Origin: Poriferisodalis sp965204195 | GTDB lineage: Bacteria; Actinomycetota; Acidimicrobiia; Acidimicrobiales; Poriferisodalaceae | Assembly: GCF_965204195.1 (NCBI RefSeq) | Contig: NZ_OZ241975.1 | Coordinates: 1,860,001-1,924,000 of the forward strand | Reading direction: 5' to 3' | Length of the DNA stretch: 64,000 nucleotides | Shown here: positions 1-6,737 of the stretch, piece after piece | Layout: each line of letters opens with the position of its first letter | Position numbering within the stretch: the stretch's first letter is position 1 | Notes under the pieces: generated by a model | Seen by the model: only the letters and a program-made list of their open reading frames with translations | The model's database searches: none | What the model was told of the DNA's origin: nothing | Program-made: the position numbers and the translations under genes

Positions 1-583
1 CACTGGTCAGCGTTCCGATGGCCGCCAAGTCGCCCAGACTCGAGAATGCGATCCCGGTGAACTTGCGGATGTTGAAGATGAGGTGACCGCCGCGGCCGAT
101 GTCGGGATGGACGATGTGCAGGCGGGCGCCATTGTCGAGCTGCGCGTCCTGAAGTCCCTCGCTGGGATCCAGCTTGCGGTGGGATGCCGTCGCGTCGTCG
201 ATGATTCTCGTCAGCGTGCGCCGGACGTGCTCGTCATCGTGGAACGACTCGTCGTGCTGACCGCTCGGACCGTGGTGGCGCTTGACGAAGATCTCATGCG
301 GTGCATTGACCATGATCTCCCAGACATCGGCATCGGCCAGCGGCGCTTCAAGCGGTCCGTAACCGAGCAGGTCGCGTACGACCCGGTCGGCAAGGGCATC
401 GGCGTCGTCGATCACATGGCTGCGAACGCCGCTCTTGAAGCCGAGATTCCAGCGACGGATCTCTTCGTGGGCGAGCCCGGTGACTGCCCGATCCGCGCCT
501 GGCGCACGCGGGTCCAGGCCGCTGTGACGGGCGCGCTCCGACACCGACCGCTCGATCTCGGCGAGGGTTGCCGGATCGATCAT
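1..583 (-). CDS. cpaF: CpaF-like type II/IV secretion (Flp/Tad pilus) ATPase, N-terminal part, runs off the window
   Basis: Reading the minus strand from an ATG at 583 gives about 194 residues with no stop before the window edge. The protein opens with MIDPATLAEIERSV, has the N-terminal-domain stretch DLLGYGPLEAPLADADVWEIM, and reaches a GGHLIFNIRKFTG segment. This matches the CpaF/TadA secretion ATPases, where NIRKF precedes the nucleotide-binding core. In that family the hexameric ATPase powers assembly of Flp/Tad pili. The Walker motifs would lie beyond the window. The start codon overlaps the stop of the upstream SAF-domain gene by 4 bp (ATGA), so the two are probably co-translated as the head of a pilus operon running out of the window. 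The family call is good; the exact pilus type is inferred. Confidence 0.82.
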   Translation of the reverse strand, partial: MIDPATLAEIERSVSERARHSGLDPRAPGADRAVTGLAHEEIRRWNLGFKSGVRSHVIDDADALADRVVRDLLGYGPLEAPLADADVWEIMVNAPHEIFVKRHHGPSGQHDESFHDDEHVRRTLTRIIDDATASHRKLDPSEGLQDAQLDNGARLHIVHPDIGRGGHLIFNIRKFTGIAFSSLGDLAAIGTLTS

Positions 584-1308
584 GGCGCCACCTGCGGTGA
601 AGCCCCCCAAGGCCGGATCAGTGTGATTGCACCGGCATCGGCGGCTGCGGCAACCGAGACGGCGGCGGCGCGGTCGTGCACCTGCAGGGTGATGGTGACT
701 GTGCCCGACGGCTGCGCTGTGCCGGCGAGGTCGTCGACGTCGAGCACGAGGGCGTCGGCTACCACCAGACCTGGCGTGTCCAGACCGGCGCGATCGCCGA
801 GGTTGCGATCAGTGACGACGACGTCGACTCGTTCGCCGGCCGCGATCAGCCCGTTGAGTGCCCCAGGACGATCGAGCTCGACAGCAACGGCATAACCCGC
901 GTCTCTGCCCGTGGTTGATCGGCGAGAGCCGATGTCGCCCCGGGTCAGCAATTCCCCGGCGTGAATGGCTTCGAGCACCACACTGCCCACCACGTCATTG
1001 CCATCGCCCTCGCCGAACACGGTCGCTTCGATCTCGGCCGGCAAGCGGATGGAAACCCAGGCGACATCTGCCGGCTCGATCACCCTGCCCGGAGCGAGTC
1101 GCGTGCGTGCGACCACGTAGCTGGTCTCGGGCGCGGCCGCTGACTGCTCGAACGCCCACCACAGGCCGAGCGCTGCAGCGCCGCACAAGATCCCGCCCGC
1201 GATGACGCGCGGGCGCAGCGATGATCGGGCACCACCGCTCGGGCGGTTAGCTGCAGGTGCAGGCGGCAGAGTCCGATGATCGGTTGGCGACAGCGGATCT
1301 GCGGGCAC
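580..1308 (-). CDS. SAF-domain membrane protein, CpaB/RcpC-like Flp pilus assembly protein
   Basis: A 242-residue protein with a basic proline-rich N-terminus, one membrane helix (about residues 34-52, IAGGILCGAAALGLWWAF) and an outward SAF domain starting at YVVARTRLAPGRVIEPADV, typical of CpaB/RcpC. These proteins sit at the inner membrane and help assemble Flp/Tad pili. Its stop overlaps the ATG of the CpaF-like ATPase gene, which supports a pilus operon. The upstream region (1309-1524) is AT-rich and probably carries the promoter. It is a little shorter than Gram-negative CpaB, in line with actinobacterial versions that lack the secretin-contacting part. A more general SAF protein is the main alternative. 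Confidence 0.75.
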   Translation of the reverse strand: MPADPLSPTDHRTLPPAPAANRPSGGARSSLRPRVIAGGILCGAAALGLWWAFEQSAAAPETSYVVARTRLAPGRVIEPADVAWVSIRLPAEIEATVFGEGDGNDVVGSVVLEAIHAGELLTRGDIGSRRSTTGRDAGYAVAVELDRPGALNGLIAAGERVDVVVTDRNLGDRAGLDTPGLVVADALVLDVDDLAGTAQPSGTVTITLQVHDRAAAVSVAAAADAGAITLIRPWGASPQVAP

Positions 1309-1524
1309 GCCGAAGACTTAAGCATGTCCGCGTCAGCTAACAAAATAATTATTGAAAACCTACTAAATAGTCTCAAAAAACTGAATGGATATGTCGGTAT
1401 AGTGCGCAATATCAATGAACGTTGTCGAAATGCACGTTGGCTGTCGATGCGCGCACTAGCGTTATCAGTCAGGGAGCGACCGTGCCCCCTCAGCGCCAAC
1501 AGCTGACCGACTGCGAGGTGCGAG
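1309..1524. promoter_or_regulatory. AT-rich divergent intergenic region
   Basis: A 216-bp gap between the divergent pilus operon (minus) and the HTH gene (plus). Roughly 1310-1440 is far more AT-rich than its surroundings. A TATAGT hexamer at 1398-1403 on the plus strand and a TAGCGT further on are possible -10 elements for the HTH gene. The pilus promoter must also lie here. No good -35 could be fixed by eye. Confidence 0.4.
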
Positions 1525-1839
1525 ATGGCAGATGAGCCGCCCGAATCAGGCGACAACGGTGCAGGAGACGAAGAACCGCCCCAGGTTCCGTACGACGAGA
1601 TCATCTGGCTGTCCACGCTGAAGGCCGCAGATCGCATGGGCATCACCACCCGCACGCTGTACCGATTCATCGACCGAGGCGACCTGCCGGCGTACCGGTT
1701 CGGACGTGTCATCCGGCTGCGGCTGAGCGATGTGGACACGTTCATCGAGCAAAGCAGGGTCGAGCCGGGCAGCCTCGAGCATCTCTATCCCGAAGCACGC
1801 CCGGCCGATCTCGACGAAGACGACGAAGACGACGAGTAG
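1525..1839 (+). CDS. Small helix-turn-helix DNA-binding protein, BldC/excisionase (MerR-like) type
   Basis: A 104-residue protein with acidic tails and a central excisionase-family winged HTH: LSTLKAADRMGITTRTLYRF, followed by IDRGDLPAYRFGRVIRL and a DVDTFIE helix. This is the layout of BldC-like actinobacterial regulators, which bind DNA cooperatively without a sensor domain. There is no phage integrase or other mobile-element gene nearby, so a regulator is more likely than a true excisionase. It sits between the divergent pilus operon and a CPBP protease gene 11 bp downstream, so it may regulate either, but nothing in the sequence proves a target. The C-terminus is a run of Asp and Glu. Confidence 0.75.
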   Translation: MADEPPESGDNGAGDEEPPQVPYDEIIWLSTLKAADRMGITTRTLYRFIDRGDLPAYRFGRVIRLRLSDVDTFIEQSRVEPGSLEHLYPEARPADLDEDDEDDE

Positions 1840-1850
1840 GTCGACGGCGT

Positions 1851-2645
1851 TTGAACAGCGAGGAGACGCCGCCCGCTGACGCCGGCGCGCCAGGGGGCGT
1901 GTGGAGCACGGTCAGCCCGCGCTTCGGCGCGTCGCCAGATTGGCGCGCTGCCGCGAATCGGAGGCACTGGCCCGGGGGCCTCGCCCTGCTGTTCGTTATT
2001 GGCCTCGGCGGCTCGCTCGCGTTGCTCGCGGTGTCGCTGCTCGCGGCCAGAACCGGCTATGTGAACACCCTCGAAACCGAGCTGCTCGAACGGCCCCTCG
2101 TCGAGCAACTCCTGCTTGTCACACTGATCGCGCCCGTGATCGAGGAGTTCGTGTTCCGGCTCCCGCTGGCCGCCCGCCTGCGCCTGGGCGCGCTCGCGGC
2201 CGCCGGGGCATTCGGGTTGCTGAACTTTGCAGGCGGCGACGGTCCGGTCATCGTCGTCGCGGCCGTCTTCGGCCTCATGGTGCTGTTGTCGGGTGCCCTG
2301 TGGATCCAATCGCTCATCGCGGGAGTGGCGCGGCCCGATGCCGGGGGCGAGTCCGGGCCAGCGCCTCCGACCTGGCGTGACAGCGTTGCTCGCTGGTGGG
2401 AGGCTCACCCGCGCTGGCCGGTGTATTGCTCGATGGCCGCCTTCGGCGTCGTGCACCTCTCCAACTACGACGTGAGCTGGACCGTCGCCACGGTTGTCGT
2501 GGCACCGCTGGTGGTGGGCCCGCAGATCTGGCTGGGCCTCATGTTCACCATTGCACGGGTGCGGTACGGCTGGTGGGCGGGCTTGGTACTGCACGCGTTC
2601 CACAACTTCGCGGTCTGGAGCGTGACCAGCGCCGTCGGCCAATAA
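1851..2645 (+). CDS. CPBP-family intramembrane metalloprotease-like protein (Abi/CAAX type)
   Basis: A 264-residue polytopic membrane protein with the three CPBP signatures in order: EEFVFR (EExxxR) near residue 100, FGVVHLSNYD (FxxxH) near 205, and HAFHNF near the C-terminus. In this family the Glu and His residues form the metal-dependent active site used on prenylated or membrane substrates. Most bacterial members have no known substrate. The start used is TTG at 1851, 11 bp after the HTH gene, so the two may be co-transcribed. A GTG at about 1899 is an alternative start. Six or more hydrophobic segments are visible. Confidence 0.8.
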   Translation: MNSEETPPADAGAPGGVWSTVSPRFGASPDWRAAANRRHWPGGLALLFVIGLGGSLALLAVSLLAARTGYVNTLETELLERPLVEQLLLVTLIAPVIEEFVFRLPLAARLRLGALAAAGAFGLLNFAGGDGPVIVVAAVFGLMVLLSGALWIQSLIAGVARPDAGGESGPAPPTWRDSVARWWEAHPRWPVYCSMAAFGVVHLSNYDVSWTVATVVVAPLVVGPQIWLGLMFTIARVRYGWWAGLVLHAFHNFAVWSVTSAVGQ

Positions 2646-2707
2646 ATCCCCAGGCTCGTTTGGCGGCTCATCGGTACCCTTGCAGCCCGATTGGGACTCC
2701 GGCATCA

Positions 2708-4147
2708 GTGAGCTTGCAGATCTTCGACACGATGACACGGCGCAAGACCGCCTTCGTCCCGCGCACGCCGGGCGAGATCTCGATGTATGTCTGCGGACCG
2801 ACGGTCTATGACGTGCCGCACCTCGGCCACGGCCGCACAGCGCTGACCTACGACGTCATCCGGCGCTACCTGGAGTGGTCTGGATATGAGGTGACGATGG
2901 CATCGAATGTCACCGACATCGACGACAAGATCGTGGAGCGCGCGCTGCGCGAGCAGCGCTCCGAGGCCGATGTCGCTGCTGAATTCACCGCCGCTTACGA
3001 CGAGCAGATGGATCGGCTCGGTGTGCTGCCGCCCCACACGCAGCCCCATGCCACGCACTTCATCTCGCAGATGATCGACGTGATCGCTGAGCTGCTCTCG
3101 CTCGGTGCCGCGTACGACGTGCCGGGCAAGGGCGTGTACTTCGCTGTCGACGCTGCCCCCGGATACGGCGAGTTGGCAGGCCGGACCCTGGAACAGCTCA
3201 AAGCGGATGCTGGAGCGCGCATCGACGTCGACCCCGACAAGCGTTCACCGCTGGACTTCGCGCTCTGGAAGGCTGCGCAGCCGGGGGAGCCGCGCTGGGA
3301 GACGCCGTGGGGGGAAGGCAGACCGGGCTGGCACACCGAGTGCGTGGCGATGTCGCTCAGCGCCCTCGGACCCGGCTTCGACATCCACGGTGGGGGAGAC
3401 GACCTGGTCTTTCCTCATCACCAGAACGAGTGCGCCCAGGTCACCGCCATGGGCGAACCGTTTGCCCGCTACTGGGTGCACAGCGCCATGGTGAACGTCG
3501 GCAGCCAGAAGATGGCCAAGTCGCTGGGCAACTACACCCAGCTCGCCGATGCGATCGACGCTGCTGGTGCCCGCGCCGTGCGCTTGCTGGTGCTGCAGAC
3601 CCACTACCGGCGGACGATGGAGATGGGTTCCGGCTCGCTTGAAGCCGCCCGCAGTGCTGTCGGCCGGCTCGATGCCTTCGCTCGCCGGGCCGCCGCCGCA
3701 GGCACGTCGGCCGGCATCGACGCCGCAATGCGGCGGCCTGGCATCGAAGGCGGCTCGGTTCCCGACGTGGATGTCGAAGCCGTGGCGGCCTTCGCGGCGG
3801 CCATGGATGACGACTTCTCCACGCCCACAGCGCTCGACGTGATCTTCCGGCTCGTGCGCCGCGCGAACGCCTCACTTGACGGAGCCGCACCTGCTGAGGC
3901 TTCCCGATCGGCTCGCACGGCGCTGCACTTGCTCAGCGTCCTGGGGCTCACCTGCGGTGATGACGGAAGCGAAGACCGCCTCGACAGCGGGCTCTCCGAC
4001 GCCGAGGTGGACGCATTGCTGGCACAGCGGGCCGCGGCGCGATCAGCTCGCGACTTCGACACCGCCGACCGCATTCGGGACGATCTGGCGGCCGCAGGCA
4101 TCGTCGTCTCCGACGGACCCGCGGGTGCCACCTGGCACCGCGCCTGA
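2708..4147 (+). CDS. cysS: Cysteinyl-tRNA synthetase
   Basis: A 479-residue class Ia synthetase. It has the HIGH-equivalent PHLGHGRT after the zinc Cys in YVCGPTVYD, further zinc ligands in HTECVAMS and FPHHQNE, and the KMSKS loop as KMAKSLGN. It charges tRNA-Cys. The GTG at 2708 was chosen because the conserved sequence begins with SLQIFDTMTRR directly after it; an ATG nine codons in (2732) is possible. A TACCCT hexamer about 30 bp upstream resembles the promoters of uppS and glyS in this window. The stop codon abuts the convergent nudC stop with no base between (TGACTA at 4145-4150), so neither gene has its own 3' spacer. Confidence 0.97.
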   Translation: MSLQIFDTMTRRKTAFVPRTPGEISMYVCGPTVYDVPHLGHGRTALTYDVIRRYLEWSGYEVTMASNVTDIDDKIVERALREQRSEADVAAEFTAAYDEQMDRLGVLPPHTQPHATHFISQMIDVIAELLSLGAAYDVPGKGVYFAVDAAPGYGELAGRTLEQLKADAGARIDVDPDKRSPLDFALWKAAQPGEPRWETPWGEGRPGWHTECVAMSLSALGPGFDIHGGGDDLVFPHHQNECAQVTAMGEPFARYWVHSAMVNVGSQKMAKSLGNYTQLADAIDAAGARAVRLLVLQTHYRRTMEMGSGSLEAARSAVGRLDAFARRAAAAGTSAGIDAAMRRPGIEGGSVPDVDVEAVAAFAAAMDDDFSTPTALDVIFRLVRRANASLDGAAPAEASRSARTALHLLSVLGLTCGDDGSEDRLDSGLSDAEVDALLAQRAAARSARDFDTADRIRDDLAAAGIVVSDGPAGATWHRA

Positions 4148-4969
4148 CTAGTCGGCTGCGGTTCGCCTCAGCCAGTCGTCGATAAGCCAGCCGGCGATCG
4201 ACATCCCGCCGCGCGGGCACGGGGGCAGGCTGTCGGCGGTGTACCAACCGGCTTCGACGATCTCTTCGGGGTCGATCTCGATTTCGCCGGCTTGCCATTC
4301 GCAGGTAAAGCCGCACATCAGCGAATGCGGGAACGGCCACGGTTGGCTTCCGAAATAGCGGACGTCGCCAACCGTGATCTGGACTTCCTCGTAGACCTCC
4401 CGGGCTACGGCGTCCTCGAGGCTCTCACCGGGTTCGACAAAGCCAGCGAGCGCGCTGTAGAAGCGGCCGGGGAACTGCCGGCCCCATGCGAGCAGCACCT
4501 CGGGACCGCGTTCGACGAGAACGATCATGGCAGGGCTGAGCCTCGGAAAAGCCATGTGCCCGCAGTTGCTGCAGACTCTTGCGCGATCGGATGCGTTGGT
4601 GGTCGTGGGGCTTCCACAGCGCCCGCAATAGCGGTGGGTTCGTTCGAACTCCACGATCTGTGCGGCGCGGCCGGCGATCTGCCAGTGCTCGTCGGGAATG
4701 CGGCCATAGAGCTTGCGCAGCGGCACGGGCTCCAGATCGCCCTCGTCCAGCGGCGGTTCGTCGGCGGGATCCATGTCGACAGCCCAGACGCCGAGGCCAT
4801 CGAGCACGCCGAGGAATGAGGCCGGGGGCGAGTCGTCGCCAACGGGTGCCGTGGGGCTTGCGCACAGGCCGCTGCCTGGCTCGGTGAAGACCGTGCCTGA
4901 GCGGACGGGGATCCATACGCGTGACGTGTCGTCGAGGTCGTCCGGCGGCTGGGTCAGAACCGTGAACAC
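4148..4969 (-). CDS. nudC: NAD+ diphosphatase (NudC-type Nudix hydrolase)
   Basis: A 273-residue protein with the NudC layout: an N-terminal domain, a zinc ribbon (YCGRCG and CSNCG, near residues 114-138), a Nudix box (GFVEPGESLEDAVAREVYEE) and, after it, the SQPWPFPHS signature that marks NADH-specific members. These enzymes hydrolyse NAD(H) to NMN(H) and AMP, and in E. coli also remove NAD caps from RNA. The start is GTG at 4969. The gene runs towards cysS and touches it at the stop codon. It ends the minus-strand series RibD_C-lexA-nudC, with only 9 bp between lexA and the nudC start, so it may be transcribed with lexA. Confidence 0.95.
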   Translation of the reverse strand: MFTVLTQPPDDLDDTSRVWIPVRSGTVFTEPGSGLCASPTAPVGDDSPPASFLGVLDGLGVWAVDMDPADEPPLDEGDLEPVPLRKLYGRIPDEHWQIAGRAAQIVEFERTHRYCGRCGSPTTTNASDRARVCSNCGHMAFPRLSPAMIVLVERGPEVLLAWGRQFPGRFYSALAGFVEPGESLEDAVAREVYEEVQITVGDVRYFGSQPWPFPHSLMCGFTCEWQAGEIEIDPEEIVEAGWYTADSLPPCPRGGMSIAGWLIDDWLRRTAAD

Positions 4970-4978
4970 CAGCCGCTC

Positions 4979-5635
4979 CTACAGCCGCCGGATGACCGTC
5001 ACGACTTTGCCGTAGATGGTGACTTCGTCGGCCGGGCGGATGATCGGACGATGATCTTGATTTGCTGGCTCGAGGACGACGTTGTCGCCTTCGCGCCGGT
5101 AGCGCTTGACGGTGCCTTCTCCGCCATCGATGCCGGCGACGACGATGTCGCCAGCCTCGGCTTCGGGCTGGTGGCGCGCCACCACATAGTCGCGATCCCA
5201 GATGCCGACATCGATCATCGAGTCGCCCCGCACTCGCAGCATGAAGAGTTCACCGCTGCCGGTGAAGTCGGCTGGCAGCGGCAGCAGCTCTTCGACGTTT
5301 TGCTGAGCGAGCACGTCGGTGCCAGCCGCGACCTCTCCGATGAGCGCCACGTGACGGGCCGGCCGCCGCTCGCCCTTCACCCCTGTCTGCCAGTCGCAGT
5401 TGATGATGAGCGCTCTGGGCCGCGACGGGTCGCGCCGGATCCATCCATCGGCCTCGAGCGTTCGCAGGTGGCGGTGCACAGTCGCAGGCGAGTTGAGATT
5501 GACCTCATCGCCGATCTCGCGCACGGATGGGGGATAGCCGCGCTCGCGCTGCATCACGTCGATGAACTCGAGCATGGCGCGCTGACGCTCATTGAGATGT
5601 GCGACCCGCTGACCTGCGGCGCTGGTTGTTGGCAT
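4979..5635 (-). CDS. lexA: LexA SOS repressor
   Basis: The ATG at 5635 gives 218 residues. The N-terminal winged HTH spans about residues 12-70 (SVREIGDEVNLNSPATVHRH). The Ala-Gly self-cleavage site is A104-G105, the catalytic serine is S139 (RGDSM) and the general-base lysine is K177 (GTVKRY). RecA-stimulated autocleavage of LexA derepresses the SOS regulon. An upstream in-frame extension was rejected because conservation starts near MPTTSAAGQRVAHL and because it would cover the operators. LexA-type palindromes between this gene and the RibD_C gene indicate autoregulation. nudC follows 9 bp downstream. Confidence 0.97.
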   Translation of the reverse strand: MPTTSAAGQRVAHLNERQRAMLEFIDVMQRERGYPPSVREIGDEVNLNSPATVHRHLRTLEADGWIRRDPSRPRALIINCDWQTGVKGERRPARHVALIGEVAAGTDVLAQQNVEELLPLPADFTGSGELFMLRVRGDSMIDVGIWDRDYVVARHQPEAEAGDIVVAGIDGGEGTVKRYRREGDNVVLEPANQDHRPIIRPADEVTIYGKVVTVIRRL

Positions 5636-5711
5636 AGTGAACCTTTCAGGTCGGCCCCGGCGTGCCCGGCATCTGTTGCCCGGCGTGCCCCGGCGATCCC
5701 ATTGATGGGAA

Positions 5712-5725
5712 GGAACTCTCGTTCC
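5712..5725. promoter_or_regulatory. LexA operator (SOS box) 1 upstream of lexA
   Basis: GGAACTCTCGTTCC is a perfect inverted repeat matching the Gram-positive/actinobacterial SOS box core GAAC-N4-GTTC. It lies about 77 bp upstream of the lexA ATG, next to TA-rich hexamers that could be the -10. This is the expected place for LexA autoregulation. Confidence 0.8.
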
Positions 5726-5739
5726 GGCTAGTACACTAA

Positions 5740-5751
5740 CAACAAATGTTC
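5740..5751. promoter_or_regulatory. Second LexA-like operator upstream of lexA
   Basis: CAACAAATGTTC (read on the minus strand as GAAC-ATTT-GTTG) matches GAAC-N4-GTTC with one mismatch. It lies 14 bp from box 1 with the likely core promoter between or overlapping them. A further half-site (TTTGTTCG) follows at about 5766-5773. Confidence 0.55.
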
Positions 5752-5777
5752 CAAACAGCGCGCATTTGTTCGAAGCG

Positions 5778-6506
5778 TCAGTTCCTAGAGCGTGCCCAGC
5801 GCACAAAGAGCACGTCGTCGTGGGCGATCACCTGCCCCAGCGCGAATGAGCGCGGTGCCGGCGCCGGCGAACCGCCGATAGGTGCGGAGGCGATACGTGG
5901 AGCGTCGGTACCTACGGCCAGCGGCGCGTGTGTCAAGTTCACCTCGTCTACGAGGTCGGCGGCCAGCAGGCTGGCGTTGAGCGCCGGCCCTCCCTCGCAG
6001 AGCACGACGCGTGCTCCGAGCGAACCCAGGTGCCTCAAGAACGCAAGCAGATCCACCGACTCGGTGCCGGTGCGCACGAGTTCCGCGCGACCTGCCAACC
6101 GTTCTGCAGCGTCGCTGTTCGCGTCGACGGTGGTCACCACCAGCGGCAACGGTGCTGTAGGCGGGCCTGGCGGCTGGCTGAACAGCGGCAAGTCTGGGTC
6201 GACGCTGAGCGAACCGCTGACCACGGCAATGCGGGCTCCAGATCGCCGCGCCGGGCGGTACCGCTCGGCGTTTGCCGTGCGCGCACCCACAAGGACCGTG
6301 TCGGCCTGCGCGCGCAGCGCCCCGAACATCGCCTTGTCGGGCTCGCTCGAGAGTCCCCCCGACAGGCCGTCGATCGCCGCGGCGCCGTCGATGCTCGCGA
6401 CCATGTTGAGCATCACCCAGGGACGGTCGGCGTGCGGTGCGCGTTGGGGGCCGGCGGCGTGCAGAGCATCGACGGGCTCGGGCGGCAGCGGGTACAGCCG
6501 GTGCAC
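5778..6506 (-). CDS. RibD C-terminal-domain (pyrimidine/dihydrofolate reductase-like) protein
   Basis: A 242-residue stand-alone RibD_C domain protein. Recognisable parts are VMLNMVASIDGAAAIDGLSG at the N-terminus (substrate and NADPH pocket), the VLVGARTANAERYRP stretch, and VVLCEGGPALNASLLAADLV with DEVNLTHAPLAVG near the C-terminus, all typical of pyrimidine-reductase-family proteins. In RibD this domain reduces the ribosyl group of a riboflavin intermediate with NADPH. Stand-alone actinobacterial copies are common and mostly uncharacterised. No riboflavin genes are nearby, so the substrate is unknown. The start is GTG at 6506. The gene is followed by the lexA promoter. Confidence 0.8.
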   Translation of the reverse strand: MHRLYPLPPEPVDALHAAGPQRAPHADRPWVMLNMVASIDGAAAIDGLSGGLSSEPDKAMFGALRAQADTVLVGARTANAERYRPARRSGARIAVVSGSLSVDPDLPLFSQPPGPPTAPLPLVVTTVDANSDAAERLAGRAELVRTGTESVDLLAFLRHLGSLGARVVLCEGGPALNASLLAADLVDEVNLTHAPLAVGTDAPRIASAPIGGSPAPAPRSFALGQVIAHDDVLFVRWARSRN

Positions 6507-6554
6507 GCGGCGAGTCTGCCACCCGTTGCCCTCGGCGGGCGCTGTTGTGGGAAG

Positions 6555-6583
6555 TTATCCACAGCAGTCGGCAGTTATGCACA
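6555..6583 (+). promoter_or_regulatory. Two DnaA-box-like sites upstream of nrdJ
   Basis: TTATCCACA at 6555-6563 is a perfect DnaA-box consensus. TTATGCACA at 6575-6583 has one change. They are in the same orientation with starts 20 bp apart, about two helical turns. They lie between the divergent RibD_C gene and nrdJ, about 155-180 bp upstream of the nrdJ start. Confidence 0.6.
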
Positions 6584-6737
6584 GGAAAGTCCCCATGAAG
6601 GGCTGTGCGTTGCCCACTTCCGATCCACAAGTGAGCAGTCGTAGCGTGCGCCTGTCGCTCGCGACCGCAGGGCTCGGTAGGCGCGTCCCAGCGGGTCGAC
6701 TTCGGTTTGCGACACTGGTGCAGGAGGTCAGCGGTAC

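Noticed and set aside
2396..2707. N-terminal extension of cysS over the end of the CPBP gene
   Set aside because: It overlaps the CPBP reading frame, is Arg-rich and unlike any synthetase; the conserved sequence begins at GTG 2708.
6555..6583. Replication origin at the DnaA-box-like sites
   Set aside because: Only two boxes, no AT-rich unwinding region, and no dnaA, dnaN or rnpA genes nearby.
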